DNA from: Irpex lacteus
Taxonomy: Eukaryota > Basidiomycota > Agaricomycetes > Polyporales > Irpicaceae
NCBI GenBank assembly: GCA_001986395.2
Contig: MQVO02000002.1
Location: 248,001-312,000, forward strand
Reading direction: 5' to 3'
DNA: 64,000 bases
Under the pieces are notes generated by a model. It had not been told where the DNA came from. It was given only the letters and a program-made list of their open reading frames with translations, and made no database searches. Shown one piece after another: positions 1 through 10,154 of this stretch (positions within the stretch are counted from its first letter, which is position 1; every line of letters begins with the position of its first letter). A program made the translations under genes and the position numbers.

Positions 1-898
1 CTGTTCCATTTCATGGAATTTGGTAAATTCATCACGGAGGTATACACGCTGTTACCGTCACCATCGACGCGGAAGCCTGTTATCTGTCACATTGCTACCT
101 TCGATTACCCAGAGGTACGACTCGCGTACGTTAGGGCAGTAGGACACAATTCGTTCACTGCAAGACGATTGCGCAATGGTGTACTGGCTAGAAACGCACC
201 TCCACCCCCTTTCTTACGCTCCGAAGCGACCCAACTCCTCATGGTCCATCGTACCTACGGAAACAGTCATTACGCCCTACTACATTGCGTCCCGATCTCA
301 GTCTTCACTTCTATCGTTGCACGTCTTAGGCCTTCGAAACAACCCCCTACAGCGTCTGTTATGCCATGGGAGGCATGGGGTCCTCATAGTAGCCGCTGTT
401 TCCTGGACAAGGATTCTTGCGTGCCAGCCAACTTTGGCCACCGAATACTTCGACCGGACTTCACTCTCATTGACTTTAACCGCTTGGACATTGCAAGAGA
501 CCTCAAACGTGCAGGAAAAGCATATCCCAAGTCGGATCGGAGCGCAACGCTTGAAGAGAAAGCTGTTAGATTCCTACGAGGTCAAAGAAACCCTGGCCAG
601 ATGGAAGACGTCTCTGTGGGGGCCAACGAGCGAATAGTCAGGCATCCTACAGTGATACACAACGATGTTTTGTTTGACAGGGACATAGTTACCATGCTGC
701 CATACCGGGAGACGAGACTTCAATGGAACGGCCCGGAACCTATATTCTTGTTTGGTGGGGAGACATGGGTTGCGTGCACGCAAGGCGAAGTCAACGTAAG
801 TTTTTCCATTTACATGAAAGCAATATTTACGGCTCACACTCCAATTTTAGGGCGTACCAGGTGACCAAGCCTACTATGTATTGCGCAGGAAAGCGTAA
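1..898 (+). CDS. F-box-like protein, C-terminal part (5' end outside window)
   Basis: The reading frame is open from the first base of the window, so the gene probably begins upstream; an ATG at 13 is only the first internal Met. Exon 1 runs to 795 (AAC before GTAAGT). An intron with acceptor TTTTAG ends at 850, and a last exon 851-898 ends in TAA after DQAYYVLRRKA. The segment around MPWEAWGPHSSRCF, followed by a later IVxxLPY-like stretch, resembles the C-terminal domain of mushroom F-box proteins, which serve as substrate adaptors of SCF ubiquitin ligases. The F-box itself would lie upstream and is not visible, so the family call is inference from the tail. Joining the two exons keeps the frame. 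I am fairly sure that this is a real gene and less sure of its function. Confidence 0.55.
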
Positions 899-1400
899 CA
901 ATATACTACAGGAATGCATTATGCCACCTACTTATACCATCTCCACCCGCGAGACTCTATTCACGATCTCGAGAGCCTGGCTACGATAAGAATCAATACT
1001 AGCAGTAGAATTTGCATCTGCTCGATAAGGATTGTGGCCGTATACAATTCTGAATATACGCTATTGTGAGTCCTCGCTTTTTGAACTCCGATGCTGACCT
1101 TTTGTCTTTTAGTCCTTTGTCTCTTTGGCAACATGGGTGCACGTCACTCCCTCGGCGGCAGCCACGTTCCGCTGCAGACCGGTGAACCATGCTGTAAATC
1201 TCCGATCTCGACGCGTCAGAGTGCCACTCGAACGCGTCGAGGGTGTTACACGTGAAGTGGCCTCTAGCAAGAGGCGCGCATAAGGTTCGTGGAAACCAAT
1301 GCTCGGTATTTGGGACGCAACCTCTTGGTATACCCCATCACAGAACTTCACCTCTCGCCACATTTATCCCCGCACATCCCATCATCACTGTGGAATCAAG
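899..1400. other. Intergenic, no gene seen
   Basis: This 500-base gap lies between the F-box-like gene and the small membrane protein. Short frames exist on both strands, but none has a plausible splice structure or protein-like composition. It probably holds the 3' end of the first gene and the promoter of the second. Confidence 0.4.
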
Positions 1401-2073
1401 ATGTCACCCTTAAATCGCCCCGCGCCTTCCAAAGCTCAAACTTCCTTTGACCACGACCTCGAGGCGCGAATTCCAACCGCAGGGCATGTGGTAGAGGGTC
1501 ATCATAAACCGAAACTATCGAACTGCATTGTCCTTCCCCCACGTGCAATACATCGAACATCGCGCAGCTCCCTCGCTATCGAAGATAGCATTGATGCCAT
1601 CGACGCCTTCTTTGGAGTGGCACGCTCCCATAGTTCGCGAACGAAGTGTTCTCACCACAAGAGCTATGTGGCCGGTCAAGAGGACACACCACCATCATAT
1701 GCAGATGCTACCAATCCTCCCCCATACGCGTCTGCGGCCGAGCCTCCGACGCTCGCCATGTATCTTTTCAAGTTCGGGTTCTGTACGTACCTTATTGACA
1801 CCATCCCCACACGAACATGTACTCATGTAGTTGAATCTTTTGTTGAAAGTTTTCCCGCTCTTTTGGATAGCTGGTAGCCTCGTTCTGGTTTCTCAACTCC
1901 AGCCTCCGGAGAACTGGGAGCCCTCGAAGTCCGAAGCAGAGAGACAGAAATTGCTGCAAGTATTGAGGAGCACGGAAGTCAAGTGGGGGAAGAGGTGTCT
2001 TCTCGCTCTCTTGCTTCTCTTATTGCTTGCAGCTATAATAGTATTGGCTGTAGCCTTTGCTCTACGATTTTGA
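1401..2073 (+). CDS. Small single-pass membrane protein with proline/tyrosine-rich N-terminus
   Basis: Two exons, 1401-1782 and 1850-2073, encode about 201 residues. The intron (GTACGT...AAG, 67 nt) splits a TTT codon and restores KFGFFPLFWIAGSLVL. The N-terminal 100 residues are disordered and basic. They are followed by repeats of PPSYAD/PPPYAS type, typical binding motifs for WW domains. A hydrophobic stretch FPLFWIAGSLVLVSQL, the acidic PENWEPSKSEAER segment and a second hydrophobic run (LLALLLLLLLAAIIVLAVAF) follow, so the chain may cross the membrane once or twice. Proteins with this PPxY plus EDWEPSK-like layout are common in agaricomycetes, to my knowledge without a function. The ATG at 1401 was chosen because it precedes a frame with no earlier Met in good context; an upstream Met at 1299 is possible. 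A role in membrane trafficking or ubiquitination through PPxY motifs would be speculation. Confidence 0.7.
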
Positions 2074-2718
2074 GCGCGGTGATCTTCCACGTCTTTTAGC
2101 ACATCTGCCATAACAGTGAGTATTCGTACTCTTTCGCCTCTTAGATCTCCGCTTATTTACTTGTGGCATAAAGCAGCTATATTACTGTGGTATAGCGTAA
2201 ATCCACGTAATTAGCACACGACGTATACTCTATTCACTTAAATTCTCCAATAACGGTTTATTACTACCTTGAACCTCGAGTTCTCGTTTCAAGATTAGCC
2301 AGGTCCAGCTAGATGGGATGGGCATAGCCTTTTTTGTACTCATACTCCTTCATTAGCCGTCATAATGTGTGAGCTTGTGTACAAACCTTTCAGTTCGATC
2401 AAGGCGTGTGACCTCCACCAACGAACTGCTGTGGCCACATTGTGGGCGGCTATCAGCGACTGCTGGCGCCTATTAGTAACGTGATCCCTTTCCAAATATG
2501 GATTTTGCAATCAAGTGCGGCCGCCACAAACTGTAGCGAGCTCATCGTCGTCGACATCGCCAACTTCAACGGTAAGATTTCTCCAAAGTGAGTGTCCAGT
2601 ACCTCTGATGCTGCCATATGTCCCGTCTATATTGTTCCTCTGCAATCAAAATGGGTGGAACGGGCTGGATTGGTTACGCTGCCGTCGGATGACCCTTGAC
2701 TGACTGCTCGCCCTCCAG
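2074..2718. other. Intergenic and probable 5' UTR intron of the ribosomal protein gene
   Basis: No coding frame is supported. Immediately before the eL20 start codon lies CCCTCCAG directly abutting ATG at 2719, a good splice acceptor. A donor GTAAGATTT sits at about 2571. A 5' UTR intron of about 147 nt is therefore likely, as is common in ribosomal protein genes. Confidence 0.45.
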
Positions 2719-3450
2719 ATGCCTCTCCAGGAATACCAAGTCGTCGGCCGCCATCTGCCAACCGAGCAGGACCCCTCTCCCAAGATCTTCCGCATGCGCA
2801 TCTTTGCGCCCAATGAGGTCGTCGCCAAGTCCCGTTTCTGGTACTTCCTGCGGTGCGTGTAAGACCACTTTTACCATGCTCTAGGTACTGACATCCCCCA
2901 TAGTCAATTGAACAAGGTCAAGAAGGCCAGCGGTGAAATCCTGGGTGTCAATGTCGTTAGTATCATCACATGTTGTCCCTTGCAGCCGTTCAAGTGGCAG
3001 GCGGAATGGGAACTGACCTTAGCGATCCGTCCTTTGTTGGCGACGTGAACGCTGTTTATTTCTAGATCCACGAGAAGAAGCCCTTGAAGGTCAAGAACTT
3101 CGGTATCTGGCTCCGCTACGACTCTCGTTCTGGCACACATAACATGTACAAGGAGTTCCGTGAACTCACTCGCTCCGATGCCGTCAGGTCCCTCTACCAG
3201 GACATGGCTGCCCGCCACCGTGCTCGCTTCAGGTCTATCCACGTGCGTTTCACAATTTTGTCGAGATGGATCGTATAAGCTAACTTTTCTTGGCCTACAG
3301 ATTCTCAAGGTTGTTGAGATCGAGAAGACCGATGATGTTCGCCGCCCCTACATCAAGCAACTCCTCGTGCCCGACCTCAAATTCCCCCTCCCCCACCGTG
3401 TCGCCAAGTCGCGTTCGACTTTCGTTGCTCACCGCCCTGCCACCTTCTAA
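2719..3450 (+). CDS. RPL20: 60S ribosomal protein L20 (eL20, L18a)
   Basis: Four exons (2719-2852, 2904-2955, 3066-3242, 3301-3450) join in frame to 170 residues, close to the 172 of yeast Rpl20. The product starts [14 protein letters not shown] and carries the eL20 signatures [58 protein letters not shown] and LKFPLPHRV. The protein is a structural component of the large ribosomal subunit. All exon joins are supported by the conserved protein: for example CG plus T makes the Arg of FLRQLNK. The start codon lies right after a splice acceptor, so transcription probably starts upstream of a 5' UTR intron. The two neighbouring genes are unrelated. Identification is very secure. Confidence 0.97.
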
Positions 3451-4163
3451 GTGTAGGAATTTTACCTTCGGTTGCACTGGATACCTGGTATGTAGGGGAC
3501 AAAAGCTCGTTCAGTGTGTGGTTCACTGGTACGAGTCTGCCGCTCATCATCATGCGTTACTCTGTAATACTATTTACATGCATATTGATGTTATGACACA
3601 TGCGCTCGTTCGCTCAGATGTAGTGATGTTGAGGATCGGGCCCTGGGCTTTCATGGTGTGTACTAGTGGGATCAAGAAAACGATGAGAAGCATTAGTCCA
3701 GAAGCTCTGTCAAGAGTCCCCGCACGGAGTCTCGCACGAAGTAAGTGCTCGGTGTGGACCCGAATGTTGCCAGGAATAAATTCAGTTGAGTTAGCACTTG
3801 AATCTTCAAGCGTCCACGAGTATCGGTGAGCAGCAAGTACTGGTTGGTCTTCAGAGTTGTCTCAAAGCACGCAGGATTTATCTGCACTGAGGACACGACA
3901 AATTGTAACCGAGCTCGTTTCACGAAAGATCCTATCTAATACGCACATCAAAAACAGCAGAACGTGCACCTCGTTCCCCAACTGTCTACTTCTACAATAA
4001 CATACAACATAGTCCAAGATAATGACACAAGCAGTCAGTCAAAGAGACGAGTAGTTTCGAATAGTCATCGCGCACGGTATGCGTTAACCAGAAATGTCTA
4101 TTCAGGCCGTGTGGTGAGCTTCGATACACAAAGCCTTATGTGCTACACCCCTGCTCGGGTTCG
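3451..4163. other. Intergenic, convergent 3' ends
   Basis: This stretch separates the ends of the plus-strand RPL20 gene and the first minus-strand family copy. Frames on both strands lack protein-like character; I see nothing else in it. Confidence 0.4.
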
Positions 4164-4740
4164 TCACAGAATCTTGCGCAGGAGACATTTGAGTAGCCCA
4201 TCAGCCTTGGCACTTTCCAGTGAAAAATATTTCCCACTTTCCATCGTATATTTTGCCAGTGCAGATCTTGAGGGGTGGGTTTTGGCGACGCTATCTTTCG
4301 TACGCTTCGCATCCACCAGGTCCACCAGATTGACATGTGTCCGTCTAAACAACTAAGATCCGTCGCATTTTAAGTATGCGGTGGATATCGGAGCTTCAGA
4401 CACATGGCTTTACCTTCTTACATCCCTCCACCGTGGTTGGGACTGGATCTGCGTTGATCGCACGACACAGTTTCTCCCAGTTTTGCAGGTTGGTTGCATC
4501 TTCGCCGAATGTCGTGTTGAATTGCCGCGCTATCGCGGTCTGCAAAGCGCGAAGTTCCCTCCTGCGCTTATAGCTGGACCATTCCATTTGTTCCACCAGA
4601 CGGTTGAATTCCTCGATTGTCTCCTTCGATTTATTGTAGCGAAAATCAGGGAATCGTTTGAAGTAATTCAGTATGAAAACCTGTGTCTTTAATGAGTACA
4701 TGCTCCACAAAATCAACAGAAGTTTCACCCTGGAAGACAT
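4164..4740 (-). CDS. Tandem family copy A (conserved fungal protein, unknown function), truncated tail
   Basis: Minus-strand gene with three exons: 4729-4740 (MSSR), 4414-4680 (267 nt) and 4164-4352, giving 155 residues. It is the first of five neighbouring paralogues. All have the same layout: a 4-7-codon exon 1, an 89-codon exon 2 containing NYFxRFPxFxYxxSKETI and FGEDxxxLxxWxKLCRAI, and an exon 3 starting LFxRxHVNLVDLVD and ending in GLLxxLLRxI. Both introns are phase 0 at matching positions. I know no characterised domain for this family; it contains conserved acidic and aromatic residues but no catalytic motif I recognise. Copy A stops right after LLRKIL, whereas the others continue with an asparagine-proline-glycine or similar motif and a lysine/arginine-rich tail. 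A small indel that brings TGA into frame explains this. Copy A may thus be a decaying or tail-less version. Confidence 0.75.
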
Positions 4741-4851
4741 TTCGAGGCAAAAATGTGAACAGGACCCTGGATGCGAGGCGGATTGGTAGGTAGTAGTTGC
4801 GTAGACGTGTTGGTGAGAGGGTCAGACACGGAAGCTTCTTCTGCGCAGCCG

Positions 4852-4857
4852 TATATA
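4852..4857 (-). promoter_or_regulatory. TATA box of family copy A
   Basis: TATATA about 112-117 nt upstream of the copy A start codon. A comparable element lies at a similar distance in front of all five family members. Confidence 0.45.
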
Positions 4858-5007
4858 AGGCACTCGGTCTCCTCGAGGTTTACGTACGGCGGACTGCACG
4901 AGCCTCTCACGTTTCGCGAGTTCGAAGTTCGCAGGCCCTCAACGCGCTGATAATTCGGGCTGATGTACATACGCTCTGTTCGGTTCTCACGACTTCGGAC
5001 TCAGAAG

Positions 5008-5055
5008 CAGAGCGGGATCTACATATGTTCGACAACCTATGCATGTCCTGCTCTA
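5008..5055 (-). promoter_or_regulatory. Inverted-repeat upstream element, copy A
   Basis: An arm GCAGAGCGGGA and an opposed arm matching the reverse complement of ATGTCCTGCTCTACC flank a spacer of roughly 20 nt. The core matches 9 of 11 bases between arms. The element lies about 268-315 nt upstream of the copy A ATG and is clearly related in sequence and position to those in front of copies B and C. It is the most diverged of the three. Confidence 0.5.
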
Positions 5056-5309
5056 CCGCAAGAAGCAAACAGACTTAACGATAAAATTCAATACGAGGCA
5101 GCCGCGCAAATCATACACAATTAGAGCGACCAACTCGTCGTGAAATTCACGTCTCAACCTGACTTTAGACAACCTGAAGAGCAAGAAATGAGATCAAGGC
5201 GAACGTGAGTATAGCGGTGATGGCAAGCGATCAGGTTGGAAGGACTAATGGTCTACTCGGGTAACATGTCAATCAGCATTGCAATTCTCAGCAGAAATAC
5301 TGACTTACC

Positions 5310-5941
5310 TCAACGCCTCCTGGGACCACGCTTCTTTGGGTTGCTCTTCCCGAAGTCCCTCGCTCCGGGATTCATGATGTGACGGAGAAGCAGCCTAAGG
5401 AGACCCCCTGCTTTGGCATGCTGGCGAGGAAAGAACTTTGACGTATCCTTCGTATATGTGGCCAGTGCAACCTCAGTTGGAAACGTATCTACGGTATGCC
5501 CGGTGCCTTGGGTGTCCACGAGGTCGACCAGGTTGACATGTATCAATTCAAATAGCTGAAAATCCCTTCAATGCTTCGAGTAATATAGATATCGGAAATG
5601 CATGAACATACCTGCTTGCATTCTGTCACACTCTCCGGAGTGTGATCGAGGTTTATGGCTTGACATAGCTTCTGCCAGCCTTGAATATCCTCGTCGTCTT
5701 CGCCATACGAATCGTTGAACTGCATTACTAATGCAGTTCGCAACTGGTCGCGCTCATCATCGCGCTCATCTTGCGACCATTGCTGTTGCCTGGACAGACG
5801 TTTGAACTGGCTTATGGTCTCCTTCGTCTCATCGTAATGGAAGTCGGGGAAACGATTGAAGTAGTTCCTCAGATATACCTGAGCGAAGGATGAATACACA
5901 AGGCAGTGGGAGGGTGACTGAGGCCTTACCTGCCGAGCCAT
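5310..5941 (-). CDS. Tandem family copy B (conserved fungal protein, unknown function)
   Basis: Three exons, 5930-5941 (MARQ), 5612-5878 and 5310-5555, give 174 residues. Exon 2 is 267 nt, as in every copy. Recognisable family positions are VYLRNYFNRFPDF, YDETKETISQF, YGEDDEDIQGWQKLCQAI, HVNLVDLVDTQGTG and GGLLRLLLRHIMNPG. The protein ends in a strongly basic tail (KSNPKKRGPRRR) that could act as a nuclear localisation signal or nucleic-acid contact; that is inference. One base after the TGA stop there is a consensus splice donor G|GTAAGT. The same site is present in copies C and D, so an intron may follow in the 3' UTR or an ancestral fourth exon may have been lost. A TATAAAA box lies about 90 nt upstream. 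Reading frame and splice sites are well supported by comparison with the paralogues. Confidence 0.85.
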
Positions 5942-6029
5942 TGCGCGGGGCTGTAGAGTAACAGAGACCACGAATGGGGGAGTAGCAGAGGGGTGATATC
6001 GCTCATCACTCGTCGGTTGCGTAGGAAGA

Positions 6030-6036
6030 TTTTATA
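6030..6036 (-). promoter_or_regulatory. TATA box of family copy B
   Basis: TATAAAA on the minus strand, about 90 nt upstream of the copy B start codon, matching the spacing in the other family members. Confidence 0.5.
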
Positions 6037-6181
6037 GGAATAGCGCCACTGCCGTTTCACGGGATCATCTTCTCGACATTGGGCATTAGGAGTAGACCTT
6101 ACGTACAGCTTGTGCAAAAAGAATCTTGTCTACTGACACGTGTCGTACGCATGTGCACCAAGACTGTCATCTGATTCAGAG

Positions 6182-6227
6182 GCAAAGTAGGACATAAACA
6201 CGTCTGGACATGTATGTCCTGCTTTGC
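6182..6227 (-). promoter_or_regulatory. Inverted-repeat upstream element, copy B
   Basis: Arms GCAAAGTAGGACATA (6182-6196) and TATGTCCTGCTTTGC (6213-6227) are complementary at 14 of 15 positions, with a 16-nt spacer. The element lies about 241-286 nt upstream of the copy B ATG. It is the best-conserved palindrome of the three and could bind a dimeric transcription factor or form a hairpin. Confidence 0.6.
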
Positions 6228-7534
6228 AGCTGACTCGACAGAAAGATACATTCCATAGTATAATATCTGTCGCTTCACCTGCAGTTACTTCTGAGAGAAA
6301 ATCTTGAGTTCTACACATTTCGGCTCTAATACATTGTCGTCCGGATACTGCTCGCTTGCGGAGAACTTCAGTTCGAAGCCGGAGCTCAAAAGCGGAAGAC
6401 TATAACCGCCGTCATCCAACTACGCCGTTTGCGAATCTTGTGAAGAATAGGCGCAGTTAATCTCTGCAGATATGCCGTATTTTGGAGGAGTTTCAGTGAT
6501 GCAGGGAGGTCATCTCGGTGGCCAACGAGGTTCGACAAGTACTATACATCGAGGCTTCCCTGATTGACTTGAAGCCTGGACAATGACAGTAGAATTGCCT
6601 ACTGCTCCGATGGGTATGCGAGAAACAAGCATGTGACGGCTAGTAGAAGCATAGTGAGTAAGATGCCAAATAAGAGACAAGTTACCGTGCGCCATGGAAA
6701 TGAAAGTTGCGACTTGCTTGAGTAAAATTGAGAAGCGATGCGGCGGCAGCCGCGGCTTTGCAGTCCCACGCCACAAAGGTTGTCACTTGCCATTTTAGAT
6801 CAGGCGGGCGGCTGCCAGCTACGTCCGCAAGTCTCGCCGTCAACACCATCAACTTCAAGTTACTAGAAACAACTTGAAGTTCTCGCGGATCTTGGCCAGT
6901 GAAAAATGCACTAGCTTGGCTTTTCACTCACTTTAGGTGTCTTCAATGTCAAAATGTGCGATCATACAGGCTCCAAAGCCTGCGTATGCTGCAGTTGCCA
7001 ATATTCAAGTTCTGACCTAGGCGGAACTCGGTTACAGTCTCGTCACTCGTGTACGTGTTCGCGCACCTGTTCTTTGTCGACTCTCCCAGCTGACATCCTC
7101 CTAAGTGTTCATCTAGCTGTCAGGGGTACACAGGGTTCACGGATAGCCTGATGTTGTGATCGGCGTTCTGAGCTCAACTTGTATCAGTTGATTACTGGTG
7201 ACTTTTACGAACCTTTTGGGCCACGGACATCTATATGCCTCATATTAAATAGCAACTTGTATAGTGAAACGTTGTACACCATACACAATGACATACTTTA
7301 CATCACATCGCTTCCTCCATTCCCGTGTGCTTCTTCAACGTTACTTTACCTCCAACAGTGTACAGCGTCAACTCCATACCATTGCTGGCTATCTGTTAAA
7401 CTATTGTGTCGGCACATATCCGGAGCACTGTCGATCAGAACGTGGTCACCGAGCTTCTGTGTCACTGTTAAGTAAACAGACACAGGTAGTTAGCACAGAT
7501 GCTTCGAGACAAAAACGCAACTTTATCCACTTTA

Positions 7535-8130
7535 TTACCTCCTAGGCCCAGGGTTCATGATTTGGCGAAGTAAAAACTTCAGCAACCCTCCCTCTTTAGC
7601 TTGCCTCTTATTAAAGAACTTTTCGTTCCTCCTCGTATACCGCGCCAGTTTGAACCTATTCGGGAATGTACGCACACGACGTGTGGTTCCGTGAGCGTCC
7701 ACTAGGTCGACTAAGTTAACGTGGGTGCGCTTAAACAACTGGAAGTAGTTTAGTTATACAGACAGCACAGCTTCTCAAGGAAATAGCTTGTCGTACCTTT
7801 CTACAGTCAGCCACGGTCTCCGGGATAGGGTCTGCACCTATCGCACGACACAGTTTCTCCCAACTACGCAGGTCGTCTGGGTCCTCGCCGTATATCTCGT
7901 TGAATTGCAACGCAAGGGCAGTCTGCAAATCGAGGTATTTATCCTTGCGCTCCTTGTCCGACCAATTGTTCTGTTGTGCCAGGAGATTGAATTGAGCAAC
8001 CGTCTCTTTCGACTCGTCGTAGGTGAATTCGGGGAAGCGACTGAAGTAATTCCTCAAAATGGCCTATATCTCTGGTTAGCCCGCACGACGATGGGAGACG
8101 CAGTAACTCAAACCTTGCCTTGGATGACAT
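7535..8130 (-). CDS. Tandem family copy C (conserved fungal protein), probable GC-AG first intron
   Basis: Exons 8119-8130 (MSSK), 7797-8063 (267 nt) and 7535-7738 give 160 residues. Family motifs include AILRNYFSRFPEF, YDESKETVAQF, YGEDPDDLRSWEKLCRAI, LFKRTHVNLVDLVD and GGLLKFLLRQIMNPG. The first intron starts GCAAGG right after AAG, where copies A, B, D and E have GT donors. Using GC gives MSSKAILRNYF, which aligns with all paralogues. A GT-AG alternative (GTTTGA...TTGAG) would delete three residues that the others keep. The tail is short (GPRR, stop TAA). The stop overlaps a possible donor AG|GTAATA, so a further short exon reached by splicing cannot be excluded. Confidence 0.82.
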
Positions 8131-8218
8131 TCTGAGGCAAGGATTCAGCTACAAGGATCGTTTGGGGTGAGCGATGTGGTGAACACTGGCCTCTGAGTGC
8201 GGGTGTGAGTACACGGGC

Positions 8219-8224
8219 TATATA
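8219..8224 (-). promoter_or_regulatory. TATA box of family copy C
   Basis: TATATA about 89-94 nt upstream of the copy C start codon, in line with the other copies. Confidence 0.45.
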
Positions 8225-8372
8225 CACAGCGCTAGAGCACTCTTCTAAAGTCATGTGTAGGACACGTCAATAATGAGAGCTTTTCACACGAAGGTCGCAT
8301 GTGTTGCAGAATATACCGTATTGACGATGACACGAGCGCACCTTTGAATACTTTAATGACTAAAGACTCAGA

Positions 8373-8424
8373 GGCAGAACAGGAAGTACAGGAATCTTTA
8401 TCCCAATGTATGTCCTGCTCTGCC
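8373..8424 (-). promoter_or_regulatory. Inverted-repeat upstream element, copy C
   Basis: Arms GGCAGAACAGGAAGTA (8373-8388) and TATGTCCTGCTCTGCC (8409-8424) are complementary at 13 of 16 positions, with a 20-nt spacer. The element lies about 243-294 nt upstream of the copy C ATG. A flanking GACTCAGAG is also shared with the elements of copies A and B. Confidence 0.6.
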
Positions 8425-8616
8425 ACGAGGGAAGCTTAAGTAATGCAGATCAATTCAAGATAGTCGCACAAGGTAGAACTTGTCCGGCCTAAACGCGATG
8501 GAGGTACTACGTAGCCCGGGGATTCAAAATAAAGGTACAACGCGAATTGCACGCGATCGAGTCGAACATAGGTCGCATAAGACATCTCAGTCATCTGCCG
8601 AAGTAGCGGTGATCAA

Positions 8617-9284
8617 TTAGAGAAACCCTGCAGCATAGATACTCGACTTACCTCCACGTTTACGCCTTCTTGATTTACGCTTTCTGGAGTCACGCTCTCC
8701 CGGATTCATGATCTGACGGAGTAACAGCCTGAGCAGACCTCCTGCCTCGGCGTCATCTCGAGGAAAGAACTTCCCAGTCTCCTTTGTGTATTCAGCGAGC
8801 GCCACCTCAGAAGGAAACGTGTCCACAGGGCGACCTGTACCCTGTGCATCCACGAGATCTACCAGGTTGACGTGGATGCGTTGGAATAGCTAAGAGCGCA
8901 TCAGCATTTCGAATGATGTCCATGATATATGAGAGGCTTGAACTTACCTTCCTACACGCTGTTACATTTCCTGGTACGCGTTCCAACTTGATTGCACGAC
9001 ACAGCTTCTGCCAGCCTTCCAGATCTGCTTCGTCTTCACCATACGTATCGTTGAATTGTAAGACAAGTGCAGTCTTCAGAGCCTTGCGTTCTTCATAGCA
9101 CTCCTTTGCCGACCAAGACTGTTGCGTGGACAGAATTTGGAACTGCTCTATCGTCTCCTGCGACTCGTCATATTCGAATTCAGGGAACTTCTCAAAGTAG
9201 CTCTTGAGATGAATCTGGGCATTGTTTGAGTGCAAGATCTGGAACCAGTGGTCAAGTTCTCACCTGAGAGGACGTAAAGGACAT
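8617..9284 (-). CDS. Tandem family copy D (conserved fungal protein, unknown function)
   Basis: Exons 9264-9284 (MSFTSSQ, slightly longer than in the others), 8948-9214 (267 nt) and 8617-8889 give 186 residues. Motifs are IHLKSYFEKFPEF, YDESQETIEQF, YGEDEADLEGWQKLCRAI, LFQRIHVNLVDLVDAQGTG and GGLLRLLLRQIMNPG. They are followed by a tail very rich in Lys and Arg (RKRKSRRRKRGG). Within the tail lies a consensus donor G|GTAAGTCG. Splicing to the acceptor CGGCAG at 8595 removes a typical 57-nt intron and ends the protein as KRGD, with a stop at 8587-8589. Both ends are possible. A TATATAT box lies about 85-92 nt upstream. No inverted-repeat element like those of copies A-C was found upstream. Confidence 0.82.
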
Positions 9285-10154
9285 GATAACTGGGGGAGTG
9301 TGCAGGAAGGTCGAGGTTTGGTTGTGAGTTCGCGGGTTGAGCAACCGCAGCGCCATTCGGCTATCGAAATATATATGTTTCGAATCTTACGTACACCCTA
9401 CCATTCGTAAGCTCACGCGTTGCGTAGCTTCGGCCACAGCCGTGGAAAGGGAGACAAATATGCCCAGATGTCCACGTACCTCTTGCTAAGCCACAAGGAA
9501 GGTGGATACAGTGTAAACATGGCTTTGCGTAAGTAAGACTCTGCATCGAAGAAAATAACGTGATGAGTAAAGAAAACTATACACAAATTGCTCAATTAAC
9601 TGACCTTATCATTCTCCTTGAAACCGTACAGGTCTTTTAGAATTAGCATTGCCCATTACTTGACGGCCTTGCAGGATATCCCAGAGCAACGCAACATTTG
9701 ACTGAGTCTGCATCGGGCCCTGAGCCAGCCCTGACAATGACTCGACTGCCCAGTCCCTTGGGATGAGACACGGGAGAAGCACCGAATGCTTTCAGTACGT
9801 GAGACACAAGTGCACGCCGCCGTGAACTGAAGTTCGAGTGTAATGGAGGACAGGCTGGACGGGTAAAGCCAGCCATGGCCATGGTGGTTGTGAACAAAGT
9901 TGTGGTTATGCAACACCACCACAACGGCCGTCCGAGAGACACCATCTCAGGTAGCCGCTCGCGTTCGGCCGGCGAGCCCGTGTTCCGAATACCTTGTAGT
10001 ATGTACTACTACCAACTTGAATGTGTTTTTTCCCATAAGACCCTCAATCTCTGCATTAAATCACCAAATATAGTTTCGACATACAATAAGCTTGAAGAAG
10101 TTGATCTACAACGGAAACACAAAGATACAGGCTAATGGTGACAATCAAGTCCGC
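9285..10154. other. Intergenic between family copies D and E
   Basis: Holds the copy D promoter and the 3' flank of copy E. No further coding frame is supported. Minus-strand frames around 9650-9940 are Cys/His-rich but have neither a start in context nor plausible splice sites. Confidence 0.35.
9369..9376 (-). promoter_or_regulatory. TATA box of family copy D
   Basis: ATATATAT about 85-92 nt upstream of the copy D start codon. Confidence 0.4.

Larger units (their letters stand above)
5942..7534. other. Intergenic between family copies B and C
   Basis: A gap of 1.6 kb, longer than between the other copies. Apart from the promoter elements of copy B, no supported gene is present. A minus-strand frame at 6599-6793 encodes one hydrophobic segment (TVTCLLFGILLTMLLLAVTC), but it has no conserved context or clear start, so I do not call it. 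A lost family member is possible, but I found no remnant. Confidence 0.3.
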
